Shown: positions 31,377 to 42,440, counted from the stretch's first letter. The stretch is 64,000 nt of DNA from Okapia johnstoni (GCA_024291935.2 CM044308.1:120554501-120618500); one strand, 5' to 3'. Notes: a model not told the origin generated them from the sequence alone. Numbers and translations: made by a program.

Positions 31377-31637
31377 TGGAGAAGGCAATGGCACCCCACT
31401 CCAGTACTCTTGCCTGGAAAATCCCATGGACGGAGGAGCCTGGTGGGCTGCAGTCCATGCGATCGCCAACAGTCGGACACGACTGAGCAGCTTCACTTTC
31501 ACTTTTCACTTTCATGCACTGGAGAAGGAAATGGCAACCCACTCCAGTGTTCTTGCCTGGAGAATCCCAGGGACGGCGGAGCCTGGTGGGTTGCCGTCTA
31601 CGGGGTCTCACAGAGTCGGACATGACTGAAGTGACTT

Positions 31638-31667
<30 letters not shown>
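31377..31667 (+). mobile_element. BOV-A2 SINE (dimer) with (AGC)10
   Basis: Two Bov-A units joined by CTTTCACTTTTCACTTTC. The tail is ten perfect AGC units (31638-31667). AGAAGAAAGACT and AGAAGAAAGACC flank it. Confidence 0.96.
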
Positions 31668-31673
<6 letters not shown>

Positions 31674-31871
31674 AGAAAGACCAAAACCACCAACACCTCT
31701 CTCTACCCTAATAGTCACTACCTCAAGGAGCTTATAGATAGATTTAAGAGTTCAAAACACACATGCGAAAAAGTCATGAAAATGACCATTTAGAAATGTG
31801 TTATTAACACCATATGGGCTGCCCTAAGACACACAGGACACATTTTGAGAGGGTGCAAGACAATGATTATT

Positions 31872-32076
31872 TTCCCAGGTGGGTCAGTGGTAGATAATCT
31901 GCCTGCAATGTACAAAGCTCGGGTTCGATCCCTGGGTCAGGAGGATCTCCTGGAGAAGGAAATAGCTACCCACTCCAGTATTCTTGCCTGTGAAATCTCA
32001 TGGACAGAGAAGCTTGGTGGGCTACAGTGCATGCAGTCACAGAGTCGGACGTGATTTAAAGATGAAACAACAAAAA
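31872..32076 (+). mobile_element. Bov-tA SINE
   Basis: TTTCCCAGGTGGGTCAGTGG head, intact box B GGTTCGATCCC; AATGATTA and AACGATTA flank it. Confidence 0.92.
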
Positions 32077-32089
32077 GAACGATTACAGG

Positions 32090-32823
32090 TGAGAGCGGTC
32101 GCCCTGGGCAGTCTTCCCCAGAGTGGTGAAATTTTGATAAGTATGTATGAATGGAGAGGAAAAGGACAGGGAAAGACCTTCTAGAGGACAGGTCAGAGGC
32201 AAATTGTAAATTCTAGGCAGTGGCCTCCAGATACTTTATTATCTTATGCATGTCTCCTGACTCTCCCTGGATCCTTCCAGCATGTCACATGTTGCTGTGG
32301 CTGCACACACAGCTAATCTTATCTTATGTTACAAATTTTGGTTTAATCAACAGTTTTCATGGGAATACTTCAAGAGTTCTCACCAACAGGCAAACATTTT
32401 TTCCTTCAGATTCAAAAAGGCAACAGGTCCTCACCCCTTTCTTGGATTGTTGGCTGTGATTTCTAACTCTCCTTTCATAATCAGGTAAAAGGAAATTCCT
32501 TACATGTACACTCTCCCAAATTGCTGGAGCCTCTAACTTGGTGCAAATCTTCCCTGTAAAGCTCTTAATCAGATCTCATAAACGATTAGCCCAGGGTGTT
32601 TCCAGTTTCTAGATAAAGTTAATCATCCTCAAAAGCCAGGAATTAACAGGAAAATGGGGAACTTAGTGGTTTCCCAGCCTTAACATCTAGATTTACTTTG
32701 CAAAGCAAAAGTGATAGCACCGAAGATGAAATCCAGAGTTTCAGCGTTTATTTTCTGAATGAGCTGGTATGATTGTAACCCTCTCCTTGTCACACACAGA
32801 GTATCCAATAAACCAGAATTGTT
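32090..32823. other. no feature recognised
   Basis: No gene or repeat recognised; overlapping frames at 32220-32488 lack coding support. Confidence 0.4.
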
Positions 32824-32837
32824 CCAAGAATCAAACA

Positions 32838-33003
32838 ACTCTTTGCAACCCCATGGAGTATACACAGTCCATGGAATTCTCCAGGCCAAAATACTGGAGT
32901 GGGTAGCCTTTCCCTTCTCCAGGGGATCTTTCAAATCCGAGGATTGAACCCAGGTCTCCTGCATTGCAGGCGAATTCTTTACCAGCTGAGCCACAAGGGA
33001 AGC
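32838..33003 (-). mobile_element. Bov-tA SINE, tail truncated
   Basis: Antisense. CAAGAATCAAACAA (32824-32837) and CAAGAACTAAACAA (33004-33017) form the target-site duplication. The usual GTCGCTCAGTCGTGTCTGAC tail end is absent, so reverse transcription or priming started inside the tail. Confidence 0.92.
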
Positions 33004-33181
33004 CCAAGAACTAAACAATGGGGGTGAAATGGAGGGTATCAGAGTGCCTCCACTGGATGCCTATAGGAAACCATGTAAGGAGAACCTGCCCTCTCTCCCA
33101 CCCTTATCTCCAACTTTCTGAAGAGGCACAAGTAAACTGGAGACTCCAGAAGAGAAATGTGATCAGTATGAGGAGATAATG

Positions 33182-33389
33182 TTGTCATTGTTTAGTCGCT
33201 AAGTCGTGTCTGACTCTTTTGCAACCCCATGGACTGTATGTAGTCTGTCAGGCTCCTCTGTCCATGGGATTTTCTAGGCAAGAATAGTGGAGTGGGTTTA
33301 CCATTTCTTTCTCCCAACCCAGGGATTGAATCTGAGTCTCCTGCATTGGCAGGCAGATTCTTTACCACTGAGCCACCAGGTAAGCTTAT
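33182..33389 (-). mobile_element. Bov-tA SINE, antisense
   Basis: AGGAGATAATG and AGGAGATTAGC flank the copy. Confidence 0.93.
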
Positions 33390-33402
33390 AAGGAGATTAG
33401 CT

Positions 33403-33460
33403 TTAAATAATTCTTTAGATAATTAAATAATTCTTTAGACCCTTTAAATAATTCTTTAGA
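33403..33460. repeat. three perfect 17-bp direct repeats
   Basis: TTAAATAATTCTTTAGA at 33403-33419, 33423-33439 and 33444-33460, spaced by 3 and 4 bases. Confidence 0.97.
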
Positions 33461-33463
33461 ATA

Positions 33464-34074
33464 GTTCCACCATAAGCTCAAGGGCCCTTCACCTTTCTGA
33501 GCCCCGTTACAGGTCCCTGAAATCACGATGGAGCTGAGTCTGTTGGGTGGGTGTCTACCTCTTGGCTTCAGGGCTGCAGACTCCTCTGCCCAGACACGCT
33601 CTGGCAGGGGGGGCCTGGATCGCCCAGGAGCGGCTGACTGTTCATCTCTGTCAGAGCCTATCAGCAAAGCACTTGTCACCAGCTGCCCAGCACACCAGGG
33701 AAAAAATGCTTCCTATACTCACAGAGATAATTTGGGTTGATAGGAATAGCATCGGAGAAGAGAATGGCGTCACCAAATCAATACTTGAGCTTTACAAATT
33801 AATATCTTTCTTGGCTCTGGCTCTTCGTTTATATCCAGGAGGCCATTGCTCCCAGACAGAGATGCTAAATGAAACAGACATTTCACTCCAAACAACAGCA
33901 AATTCCCTTTCCTTAATGAGGATTTGACTCGAGGCTTGACATATTAAAGAAAATTCACTTAGCACATCCATTAGCTGTGAATTTTATCATGTTCCTTGTG
34001 GTACACTACTAGGAAATGATGTGGATAAGCTGGGAAAATAGGGAGCTGCATGCCTGGCATGAATGCTGGTCTCA
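33464..34074. other. no feature recognised
   Basis: Frames of 97 (minus) and 126 (plus) codons cross this stretch without codon or homology signal. Not repeat-like either. Confidence 0.4.
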
Positions 34075-34231
34075 AGAATGAATCTTTCTACACCCATGTT
34101 CATAGCCGCATTATTCATCATAGCTAAAACATGGAAGAAACCCAAATGTTCACTGATGGATAAATGGTAAACAAAATACGATATATACACAGAATGGACT
34201 ATTACTTAGCTTTAAAAAAAGGGAGAGAATT

Positions 34232-34407
34232 CTTTTTTTTATTATTTTTTAAAATTCATTTATTTGACTGCATCAGGTCTTAGTTGCGGTGAGCAGCTCT
34301 CTAGTTGCAGACTTAAGTTGCCCCATGGGCATGTGGGATCTTAGTTCTCCGACCAGGGCCCACAACCACTGTATTGGAAGGTGGATTCTTAACCAGGGAA
34401 GTTCCCA
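34232..34407 (-). mobile_element. CHR-type SINE inside L1
   Basis: CATCAGGTCTTAGTTGCGG, TGGGATCTTAGTTCTCCG and ACCAGGGAAGTTCC. Imperfect repeats AGAGAATTCT and AGGAAATTCT flank it. Confidence 0.9.
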
Positions 34408-34520
34408 AAATGAAGGAAATTCTGATACAAGCTACAACATGGATGAAACTTGACGACACTATGCTAAGCGAAAAAGCCAATCACAAAAGCAAAATACTGG
34501 ATGATTCCACTCATATGAAT

Positions 34521-34726
34521 CTAATTTCCTGGCCTCAGCACCTACCTAAGCCTTAGTCCATCTCTATGCTCAATTCTAGACAGATGTTTCTAACAGCCCA
34601 CGGGACTTGCCCATCTGAAGGTCATGTGCGTATCTTGAAGGCAGCATGTCTTATCTTTCCTCTCAAACCTGTTCTTCTATTACCTGCTGTGGTTAACAGA
34701 ACCCTCATTTCCCCAGTGGCCCTGGC
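34521..34726. repeat. segment paralogous to 37167-37368, inside L1
   Basis: From CTAATT to CCTGGC this segment aligns to 37167-37368 over about 200 bp at roughly 80% identity by eye (CTTAGTCCATCTCTA, TTTCTAACAGCCCA, TTACCTGCTGT). The other copy lies at the 5' end of an L2-like block. Confidence 0.8.
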
Positions 34727-35165
34727 AATGGGAGTTATTGTTTAGTGGATACAGAGTTTCAGTTTAGAAAGATGAAAATGTTCTAGAGATAGATGGGAGT
34801 AATGGTTGTACAACAATGTGAATGGACTTACTGCCACTGAATTGTACACCTAAAAATTGTTAAAATGGTAAATGTATATTATGTATATTTTGTAGCGTTG
34901 GCACAAAAACAATGAACCTTTCACCCATCAGCCAGAGAGCGAGCCCTCCATCTCAAGGGATCTCAACCTCACTGGCTCTAAGGAGATTTCTTGGAAATGT
35001 TTAGTAAAGTACAAACAGTTTAACCCCTGACTGAGTTTACTTTTGGACATAAATCAGACTCATAGGAGCTGATAAATGGGTTACATATCAATTAGCCATG
35101 CAAAAAACTTAAGATTGCAACATGGTAACAGGCTTTACCAGTTAAGCAGTTTTTCTATCTTTAAA

Positions 35166-35335
35166 TACAGGGCTTTTCAAACTTGCATGTACACGGGAAT
35201 CACCCGGGCATCTGGTTAATAATGCAGATTCTGACTCAGGTTTGGGGTGGAGCTTGAGATTTTATTTGTCTAACCAGCTCCCAGGAGATGCTGATTCTGC
35301 TAGGCCAGGAGTCTCATTTAAGCAGCAAGAGTGTA
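35166..35335. mobile_element. MER5A-type hAT DNA transposon
   Basis: CAGGGCTTTTCAAACTTGC, GGGAATCACCCGGGCATC, GGTTTGGGGTGGAGCTTGAG and CCAGCTCCCAGGAGATGC are MER5A landmarks. Confidence 0.82.
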
Positions 35336-35557
35336 GACTTCTCTTCAGTGAAGATTCCTGTCTACACCTTGGAGGTAACAGTCTCTCTGATAAGAATTAT
35401 TTCTGGAATCCTCTCAGTCTGTTTGCCAACAAAGGCTCAGGCACCTCCAACTCTTTTTTCTCTAGCCTGAGCATGGACAGATCATAAATCGTGCCCTTAT
35501 CCTTTAGGGACAGGCCAGATCAGCAGCGATGTCCAAAAGCACGCTTGTGGGGAGGAC

Positions 35558-35680
35558 TGAAGGAAAGGAGAAGGACAGAAGGGCGGGAGGGAGGGAGCAA
35601 GGGAGAGAGGAGGAGAGGAGGAGAGAAGAGAGGAAGGGGGTGAGGACAGAAAGAGAAGTAAGAAAAATGTCAAAGCAGAA
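35558..35680. repeat. purine-rich low-complexity tract
   Basis: Almost uninterrupted A/G (GGAGGGAGGGAGCAAGGGAG and similar) over about 120 bp. The 89-codon frame here is a by-product of it. Confidence 0.85.
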
Positions 35681-35729
35681 GACTTGCTTTAAAGTCCTCT
35701 ATAAGGACAAAGAAAAGTCCTCTGTAAGA

Positions 35730-36420
35730 ATCCTTCGGTGGCTCTGTTGCTTTCAAGCTAAAAGTTCAGACTCCTTAGAAGGGCTTCTAGTGGCCTAATG
35801 AAGTCCTTGTTCACCTCTCCTAGCTCATCCCTTACCATTGCCTCCATGTAGTAGTCTATGTCCAACTATAATGAATTCTGTTCTTCCTTGCCTCTATTTC
35901 CCTGATAGCTCAGGTGGTAAAGAATCCGCCTGCAATGCAGGAGCCCCCGGTTTGATTCCTGGGAAGGGAAGATTCCCTGGAGAAGGGAAAGGCTACCCAC
36001 TCCAGTATTTTGGCCTGGAGAATTCCATGGACTGTATAGTCTATGGGGTCACTAAGAGTCGGACACGACTGAGCGACTTCCACTTGCCTTTACAGTTGAT
36101 CTCCCCTTGATCTGGAACCTTACCCTCTGCTTATATCACCTAGCCCAAGTGTTGTCTCTTCTGGAAAGATTTCTCTAACCATGTTGCCACCCTCATTTCC
36201 TACCCTCTGAGTGAGGTAGTCCTTCTCTGTCTTTAATTGCATACAGTGCTATCAGAGCACTTCACAGTATATTTGAATTGTATTCCCTTCTCTACATCCT
36301 CCTACCGCCAACTCCACGGGACTGTGAGCTCTTTGAGGGATGGGAAGATGTCTTTTGTCCCTAACACGGTGTCGAGAGCATACAAAGTACTCAAACAGTG
36401 TTTGTTGAAAGAATGAGCAA
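35730..36420 (+). mobile_element. L2 LINE 3' region split by Bov-tA
   Basis: TTTCAAGCTAAAAGTTCAGA and GGGCTTCTAGTGGCC before the SINE; GGAAAGATTTCTCTAACC, GACTGTGAGCTCTTTGAGGG and CAGTGTTTGTTGAA after it. Confidence 0.78.
35897..36080 (+). mobile_element. Bov-tA SINE inside L2
   Basis: TTTCCCTGATAGCTCAGGTGG head; box B GGTTTGATTCC; tail shortened around ATAGTCTATGGGG. CTTGCCTCTA and CTTGCCTTTA flank it. Confidence 0.92.
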
Positions 36421-36726
36421 ATGCAGAACTGTAACACTGTGTGACATTTGATGAAGACATTGCTTAGTTCCTCAAACACCATGAAGCTGCCCTCAGAATG
36501 ACTTTGCTGAAGGTCAAATACATTGACACCAATTTCTGTGTTGCAGCAACTGCTACCAAACTCCCCTATTCTGATAAATTATACTTCCCCAGCTTCTTCA
36601 TTTTGTAGTATTAACCCTGTATCTTCTCTGCAAGACCAAATGCCAAGATATACTACCCAAGGTGATAATAGAACTTTTAATGGAGTTTAATGGGGAAAGG
36701 CTAGAATCTCTTTGAATATTAGTATG
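36421..36726. other. no feature recognised
   Basis: Nothing identified. Confidence 0.4.
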
Positions 36727-36950
36727 CTAGCTGTACTCTTTTTTAAACTGAAATACAGTTGATTGACAATATTATATTAGTTTCAGGTGTACAACACAGT
36801 GATTCGACATTTTTATAGATTATACTCCACTTAAAGTTATTACAAAATAATGGCTCTATTTTCCTGTGCTGTACAATATATCTTTGTTGCTTATTTACTT
36901 TATACATAATAGTTTGTTAGTTATACTCTTCTTATTGCCCATTTGACCCT
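36727..36950 (-). mobile_element. L1 3'-end fragment, antisense
   Basis: GAAATACAGTTGATTGACAA, AGTTTCAGGTGTACAACAC and TTTCCTGTGCTGTACAATA are antisense L1 3' UTR. Confidence 0.85.
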
Positions 36951-37166
36951 AAAATAAGTCTTCAAAATTGCAGTGACTTCAAACTTGAGGTCTCTGGGCT
37001 ATCTAGCTATTACTAGCAATTTCCAAACTGGTATGTCTTTGTATGTTTCTGTAGATTTTTATGTAGATACTGCTTGCTTTATGCAAAGTACTATGCTAGG
37101 GGTTTGGGGGACTGTCAAGCTACTAATGTCAAAAACTTTGCCGGTCAGTGGTCTGGTCTGTGCCAT

Positions 37167-38165
37167 CTAATTCCATAGCCTCAGCACCCATCTAAACCTT
37201 AGTCCATCTCTAGGCTCAACTCTGGACGATATTTCTAACAGCCCATGGGGCTTGCTCATCTGAATGTCATCTGGGCATCTTAAAGGCAGTCTGTCATTTT
37301 TCTTCCCAACCTGCTCTTCTTTTACCTGCTGTACTTAATGGAAGCCTCATTTCCTCAGCTGTCCTGGCTACTGACTCTTAACTTCTTAAGCCATCCTGAA
37401 CTTCTTCCTTTCCCACATCATCTCCCGTCAATCAATTATTAGGTCTCATTGATTGCATCAGTCTCGCACTTCTTCCTTGAACCCATCCTGTTGCCTTTGT
37501 TTCAGCTATCAAGACCTTGTCACTTCTCACCTCCCTGTTGATTTAGGTGTTGAAATACCTCCCTGTTGATTTCTTTGCCTCCAATCCCTCCCCACAATAA
37601 CTTTTCTTTCAGACTGCTGACAGAACGTCTTTTTAAATCCCAAACCTAATATTGTCCTTCTTTTACGTAAAGTCTTTCAACAAATTCCTTTTATCTATAA
37701 AAATAAAGACCAATGTCCACAGCAAGATCTATGTATGACGCTCTGGTGACGTATCTCTTACCCTCACCTACCTTTTTAACCTCCTCTTCTGACACTCTCC
37801 CTACATACTTCAAGCTCTGTCCATACCAAACTAGTCACCATTTCCTCACACACCATGCTGGCTCCTTCCTTAATGGACTTTCCAGATAATCTTCAATTTC
37901 AGCCTAGAAAACTCCTGTTTTCTTCAAGATCAAACGTCACCTCCTTTGTAAAGACTTCACCTCCAAGCACTCAGTACATGCTTCTGTTATGGCACCTTTC
38001 ATGTTATAATTATTTTTTTATATGCCTCTTCCCTGAGCTCCTAGGAGGTAGGGACCATGTCTCACTCTATTTTGTATCCTGGTCTTCGACACTGTTCTTG
38101 GTGCATAACAAGCCTTCCATAAATCTTCAGTGAGAGACTGACCAAATAACTGAATGAATAAATAA
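37167..38165 (+). mobile_element. L2 LINE, about 1 kb
   Basis: The longest L2 run in the window: ATCAATTATTAGGTCTCATT, TAAAGTCTTTCAACAAATTC, AAGATCAAACGTCACCTCC, GAGGTAGGGACCATGTCTC and the terminal AAATAACTGAATGAATA. The first 200 bp are paralogous to 34521-34726. A frame of 92 codons at 37855-38133 reflects the L2 and has no start or splice context. Confidence 0.78.
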
Positions 38166-38560
38166 GTGACTGTGACAGATTCAGAATAAGAACGATAAGA
38201 AAGGTGCAAATAAACTGTTGCTGTTTAGTGTGCAAAGGACTGACTCACATTCATTTGGGAGACCAAAAAAGACTTTCATTGATTACAATCTTTCAACATA
38301 ACCCTATTTATTTGTTTCTATCTTAAACCAAGATTCACTTAAATCTGGCGATGGCCCCCTCCGTCTCCAACATCTGACCCCAAATGAAATTAGTTTTACT
38401 GCGATCTGTCTCTGGTATAAAAGTAGGTCTTTAGTTCATTTTATGCAGCATATAGTAATCTGGTTTCTTATAATAATTTACCTATGTACAAATGGAGATT
38501 CCTTCTTTTTTCCAAAGAAAAGATTGAAGTGGCAGCCTTGATTATGTGTTCTTACTGTAA
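38166..38560. other. no feature recognised
   Basis: Nothing identified; L2-like scrap (AATATTTGTTGAATGAAG) follows at 38585-38602. Confidence 0.4.
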
Positions 38561-38792
38561 CTTCTTGTATAGAAAGTACCCATTAAATATTTGTTGAATG
38601 AAGAGGTGAAGGATTGCTCAGCCCTGCTGGTACTCTTGAGTTACTTGGTAAGTACTGTGACCTCTTGAGAAGTAGCTGGGTACTTAGTAATCTTCCTACC
38701 CTGCATGTCTGACGGCATTTCTGTCTGTTTTCAGCTCATTTGGGTTACGTATTCTTTTACACAGATCTTTTGAACCTTGCACATTGACAAAC

Positions 38793-39019
38793 GTGCTTCC
38801 CAGGTGGCGGTAATGGTAAAGAACAAGCCTGCTGATGCAGAAGACATGAGACGCGGGTTCGATCCCTGGGTCAGGAAGATCCCCTGGAGGAGGGTATGGC
38901 AACCCACTCTAGTACTCTTGCCTGGAGAATCCCATGGACCGAGGAGCCTGGCTGGCTGCAGTCCATAGGGTCGCAAAGAGTCGGGCACAACTGAAGTGAC
39001 TTAGCATGCACGTACACGC
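38793..39019 (+). mobile_element. Bov-tA SINE, CGGTAATGG subgroup
   Basis: Intact box B GGTTCGATCCC; tail CTTAGCATGCACGTACACGC. ATTGACAAAC and ACTGACAAAC flank it. Confidence 0.94.
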
Positions 39020-39033
39020 ACACTGACAAACAA

Positions 39034-39945
39034 CATTGAAGGCCCGCGTGTCTACAGGGCTCATGTCTCCCGTGGTGCTAGTCTGCCCCAGTATGGTTAA
39101 TGTTTAGCCCCTAACTGCTGTGCCCGAATGTCCATAAATCAGAAGCAATAGCAAACACAGGCCAACTTAGCTTGGGTTTATTTAGTGACAGGCACTGTGT
39201 GGCTCTCACCTTGGTCCTCTCAAGCACCTTAGCCTCCTTTCCAGAAAGAAAGAAGGGACCATAGAGCAGAAGAATCCAATGGGAGGGGCAGTTTCTGAGG
39301 GGCCAGATCAAGAAGCACAGTTTACTAACCTCCGTGACTTGAGGGCCTGCTGTGCAAAGGAGCCCTGTACAGAACTGGGAATCCAGATCTCTGATTCTGA
39401 GGCTTACGCTCAACTGGCCAGGTGAAAAGGCGATATCTGTGTTTTCTGTGAGCTGAAGTGTTCCCTTGGAGCAGATCATTTATTGCCTTTTCCTTCTATT
39501 ATGGACAGATATCAATTGCTGCCTCTCCTCTCTTCCTAAGAGGTCCATCCCCCAATTTTTCTTTCTTTTTCTTTTTCAGTTTTCTTTGTATCTTTACATC
39601 CACAGCTGTAGGAAGGGAGGGCACAAAGTCTAAAGCTCTCCCTAGGGCTGTCCCCTCCCACACTGCCTCCAGAAAGGTCCTGGGTCCATCCCATCTGTAG
39701 GTGGGCCCTCCCACCCCTCCAGTGGCCCAAGGGGCTCCTGAGACCTTGCCTCCAGGAGCCCCCAAAGCCACACTATGACTGTGGGGGGTGCTCTGCTCCT
39801 AGCTGCCTGGACACCCACCATGCCCCACACCCCACAGTTCTTCACCCTGGGTGCCCCGCCACACTGAGGGTCCTTGAATTTCAGTGAGTTTAAGTCCATT
39901 GGTACAAAAGAGCATCCGTTACACTGAGCCCCAGTCATTGCTTTA
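39034..39945. other. repeat-poor 0.9 kb without identifiable gene
   Basis: Minus-strand frames of 122, 90 and 142 codons overlap one another in different frames, which argues against coding. The stretch is moderately G+C-rich near 39610-39850. Confidence 0.4.
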
Positions 39946-39952
39946 GGAATGG

Positions 39953-40180
39953 CCTGCTCCCCAATTGGCACTAGTGGTAAAGAACCCGCCTGCCAATGCA
40001 GGAGATGTAAGAGACTAGGGTTTGATCCTTGGGTTGGGAAGATCTCCTGGAGGAGGGCATGGCAACCCACTCTAGTATTCTTTCCTGGAGAATCCCATGG
40101 ACAGAGGAGCCTGGTGGGCTATGGTCCACAGGGTTGTAAAGAGTTTGACACAACTGAAATGACTTAGCACACATGCACAT
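39953..40180 (+). mobile_element. Bov-tA SINE, CACTAGTGG subgroup
   Basis: Head partly diverged (CTCCCCAATTGGCACTAG), box B GGTTTGATCC, tail ACTTAGCACACATGCACATG. TAGGAATGG and TAGAATGG flank it. Confidence 0.9.
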
Positions 40181-40239
40181 GACCTAGAATGGTCTCATCA
40201 GAGTGGACCTCCAGAGTGTGTAGGGAATTTGGGGACTTG

Positions 40240-40500
40240 GACTCTTCTTAGCCCAAATGGTAAATGGTGTCTTATTTCCACTGCAGCCATTGTGGAAGCT
40301 GCCAGGAGAGGGGAAGGGTTGCATCGTGTGGCCACAAATGAATGGATCTCACCCAGGGAAAGCAGAACCAAGCAATGGACCCCTGTTGTTTGAATCCTGG
40401 ATCAAATTGTGCCTGCCTCTCCAGTGAGCCAATAAATTTTCTTTATTGCTTAAGCTTTTTTGAGATTGTTTATTTCACTTGGAATATTAAATTTTCCGAT
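40240..40500 (+). mobile_element. possible ERVL-type LTR relic
   Basis: GTGAGCCAATAAATTTTCTT and ATTGCTTAAGC resemble the R/U5 part of an old ERVL-class LTR with its AATAAA signal. The upstream part is not clear. Confidence 0.42.
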
Positions 40501-40504
40501 ACAC

Positions 40505-40605
40505 GCTAGCTAGATTATAAACTGTGTGACAACAGATGGTCCATCTTGATTGCCCTTGGCACACAGTAGGCATTCGATGAACAAATTCTGAATAGATACA
40601 TTTCA
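40505..40605 (+). mobile_element. L2 3'-end fragment
   Basis: TGCCCTTGGCACACAGTAGG and CATTCGATGAACAAATTCTG. Confidence 0.65.
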
Positions 40606-40852
40606 ACTCCAAGGAACACCTGTAAACTCTCCTTTACTCATTTGACAGCTAAGAAATTCAGTGATGTGTAGGGAAGTAGTGATGTGGATCTAGATGCCAG
40701 GATCTCACCCCAACACAAAGCTTTTTCTAACCACCAGGAGGTCTCCAGTCAATGTTGAGGTCTTTGAGGAGGCTCCCAAGTAGCAGTCAGCCCCTTTTCT
40801 CTGAAAATTTTAAACTAAATCAGAGACAAGACAGCAGTAAGCTAGACAAGGA

Positions 40853-41257
40853 AGAAAGAAAGTTGAGCGCCGAAGAATTGATGCTTTTCAACTGTGGTGT
40901 TGGAGAAGACTCTTGAGAGTCCCTGGGACTGCAAGGAGATCCAACCAGTCCATCCTAAAAGAGATCAGTCCTGAATATTCATTGGAAGGACTGATGGTGA
41001 AGCTGAAACTCCAATACTTTGGCCACCTGATGCGAAGAGCTGACTCCTTGGAAAAGACCCTGATGCTGGGAAAGATTGAAGGCAGGAGGAGAAGGGGACA
41101 ACAGAGGATGAGATGGTTGGATGGCATCACTGACTCAATGGACATGAGTTTGGGTAAACTCTGGGAGTAGGTGATGGACAGGGAGGCCTGGCATGCTGCA
41201 GTCCATGGGATCACAAAGAGTTGGACACAACTGAGTGACTGAACTGAACTGAACTGA
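40853..41257 (+). mobile_element. BovB 3' end with perfect TSD
   Basis: Starts in GAGCGCCGAAGAATTGATGC and runs to the ACTGAACTGAACTGA tail. AGCTAGACAAGGA is perfect at 40840-40852 and 41258-41270. The C-terminal frame is open for 85 codons (40913-41170) and then meets a TAG. Confidence 0.96.
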
Positions 41258-41315
41258 AGCTAGACAAGGACCAACAATGCCCTTTATCACTAGTACAGCT
41301 GATATTCAGGAAAAA

Positions 41316-41519
41316 ATGTTAGTCACTCAGTCCTGTCCTACTCTTTGCAACCCCATGGACTGTAGCCCGCCAGGCTTCTCTGTCCATGGAATTCTCCAGG
41401 CAAGAATACTGGAGTGGGTTGCCATTCCCTTCTCCAAGGGATTTTCCTGAATCAGGGATTCAACTCAGATCTCCTGCATTGCAGGCAGATTCTTTACCAT
41501 CTCAGCCACCAGGGAAGCC
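41316..41519 (-). mobile_element. Bov-tA SINE, antisense
   Basis: Full tail and head (CAGCCACCAGGGAAGCC on plus). It directly abuts the next BovB. Confidence 0.93.
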
Positions 41520-41529
41520 TTATATTGTC

Positions 41530-42440
41530 AGGCCAACAAGCATCAGAAAAGCAAAAGAGTTCCAGAAAAACATCTACTTCTGCTTTATTGACTATGCCAA
41601 AGCCTTTGACTGTGTGAATCACAACAAACTGTGGAAAATTCTTCAAGAGATGGGAATACCAGACCACCTTACCTGCCTCTTGAGAAATCTGTATGCAGGT
41701 CAAGAAGCAACAGTTAGAACTGGACAAGGAACAACAGACTAGTTCCAAATCAGGAAAGGAGTACGTCAAGGCTGTATATTGTCACCCTGCTTATTTAACT
41801 TATATGCAGAGTACATCAAGAGAAATGCTGGGCTAGATGCTGGGCAAGCTGGAATCAAGATTGCTGGGAGAAATATCAATAACCTCAGCTACGCAGATGA
41901 TACCACCCTTATGGCAGAAAGAGAAGAACTAAAGAGCCTCTTGATGAAAGTGAAAAAGGAGAGTGAAAAAGTTGACTTAAAACTCAACATTCAGAAAACT
42001 AAGATCATGGCATCTGGTTCCATCACTTCATGGCAAATAGATGGGAGAACAGTGGAAACAGTGACAGACTACCCTTTTGGGTTCCAAAATCATTGCAGAT
42101 GGTGACTGCAGCCATGAAATAAAAAGATGCTTACTCCTTGGAAGAAAAGTTATGACCAACCTAGATGGCATGTTAAAAAGCAGAAACATTACTTTGCCAA
42201 CAAAGGTCTATCTAGTCAAGGCTATGGTTTTTCCAGTAGTCATGTATGGATGTGAGAATTGGACTTTATAGTCCAACTGATTTTGAGCGTAGAGTGATGG
42301 TTGGATGGCATCACTGACTCAATGGACATGAGTTTGAGTAAACTCCGGGAGTTGGTGATGGTCAGGGAGGTCTGGTGTGTTGCAATCCATGGGGTCACAA
42401 AGAGTCGGACATGACTGAGCAACCAAACTGAACTGAATGA
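41530..42440 (+). mobile_element. BovB LINE with internal deletion
   Basis: Begins in the RT domain and reaches the BovB 3' end, but about 300 bp are missing where GGACTTTATAG meets ATGGTTGGATGGC near 42265-42297. A degenerate tail ACTGAACTGAATGAG ends it. Confidence 0.94.
41557..42105 (+). pseudogene. BovB reverse transcriptase remnant
   Basis: LINE reverse transcriptase by family: copies LINE RNA at a nicked target. Visible in order: the FIDYAKAFD block (RT region A), GVRQGCILSPCLF (region B) at about 41755-41796 and the catalytic YADD at 41890-41901, all in one frame. The frame has an in-frame TAG at 41740-41742, where the copy near 61090 has the TGG of DWFQI, and it shifts out of phase near 42075. 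No endonuclease domain is present, as the 5' part is missing. Clearly dead. Confidence 0.92.

Larger units (their letters stand above)
34075..34900 (+). mobile_element. L1 3' end split by two segments
   Basis: L1 pieces at 34075-34226 (ATAGCTAAAACATGGAAG, GATGGATAAATGG), 34412-34520 (ACAACATGGATGAAACTTG, GATTCCACTCATATGAA) and 34727-34900 (ACAGAGTTTCAGTTTAG, ACTGAATTGTACACC). A CHR SINE and an L2-like segment interrupt them. Confidence 0.85.

Noticed and set aside
33403..33460. CRISPR-like repeats
   Set aside because: Three 17-bp repeats with 3-4-bp spacers in a mammalian genome; spacers are far too short and no cas genes exist.
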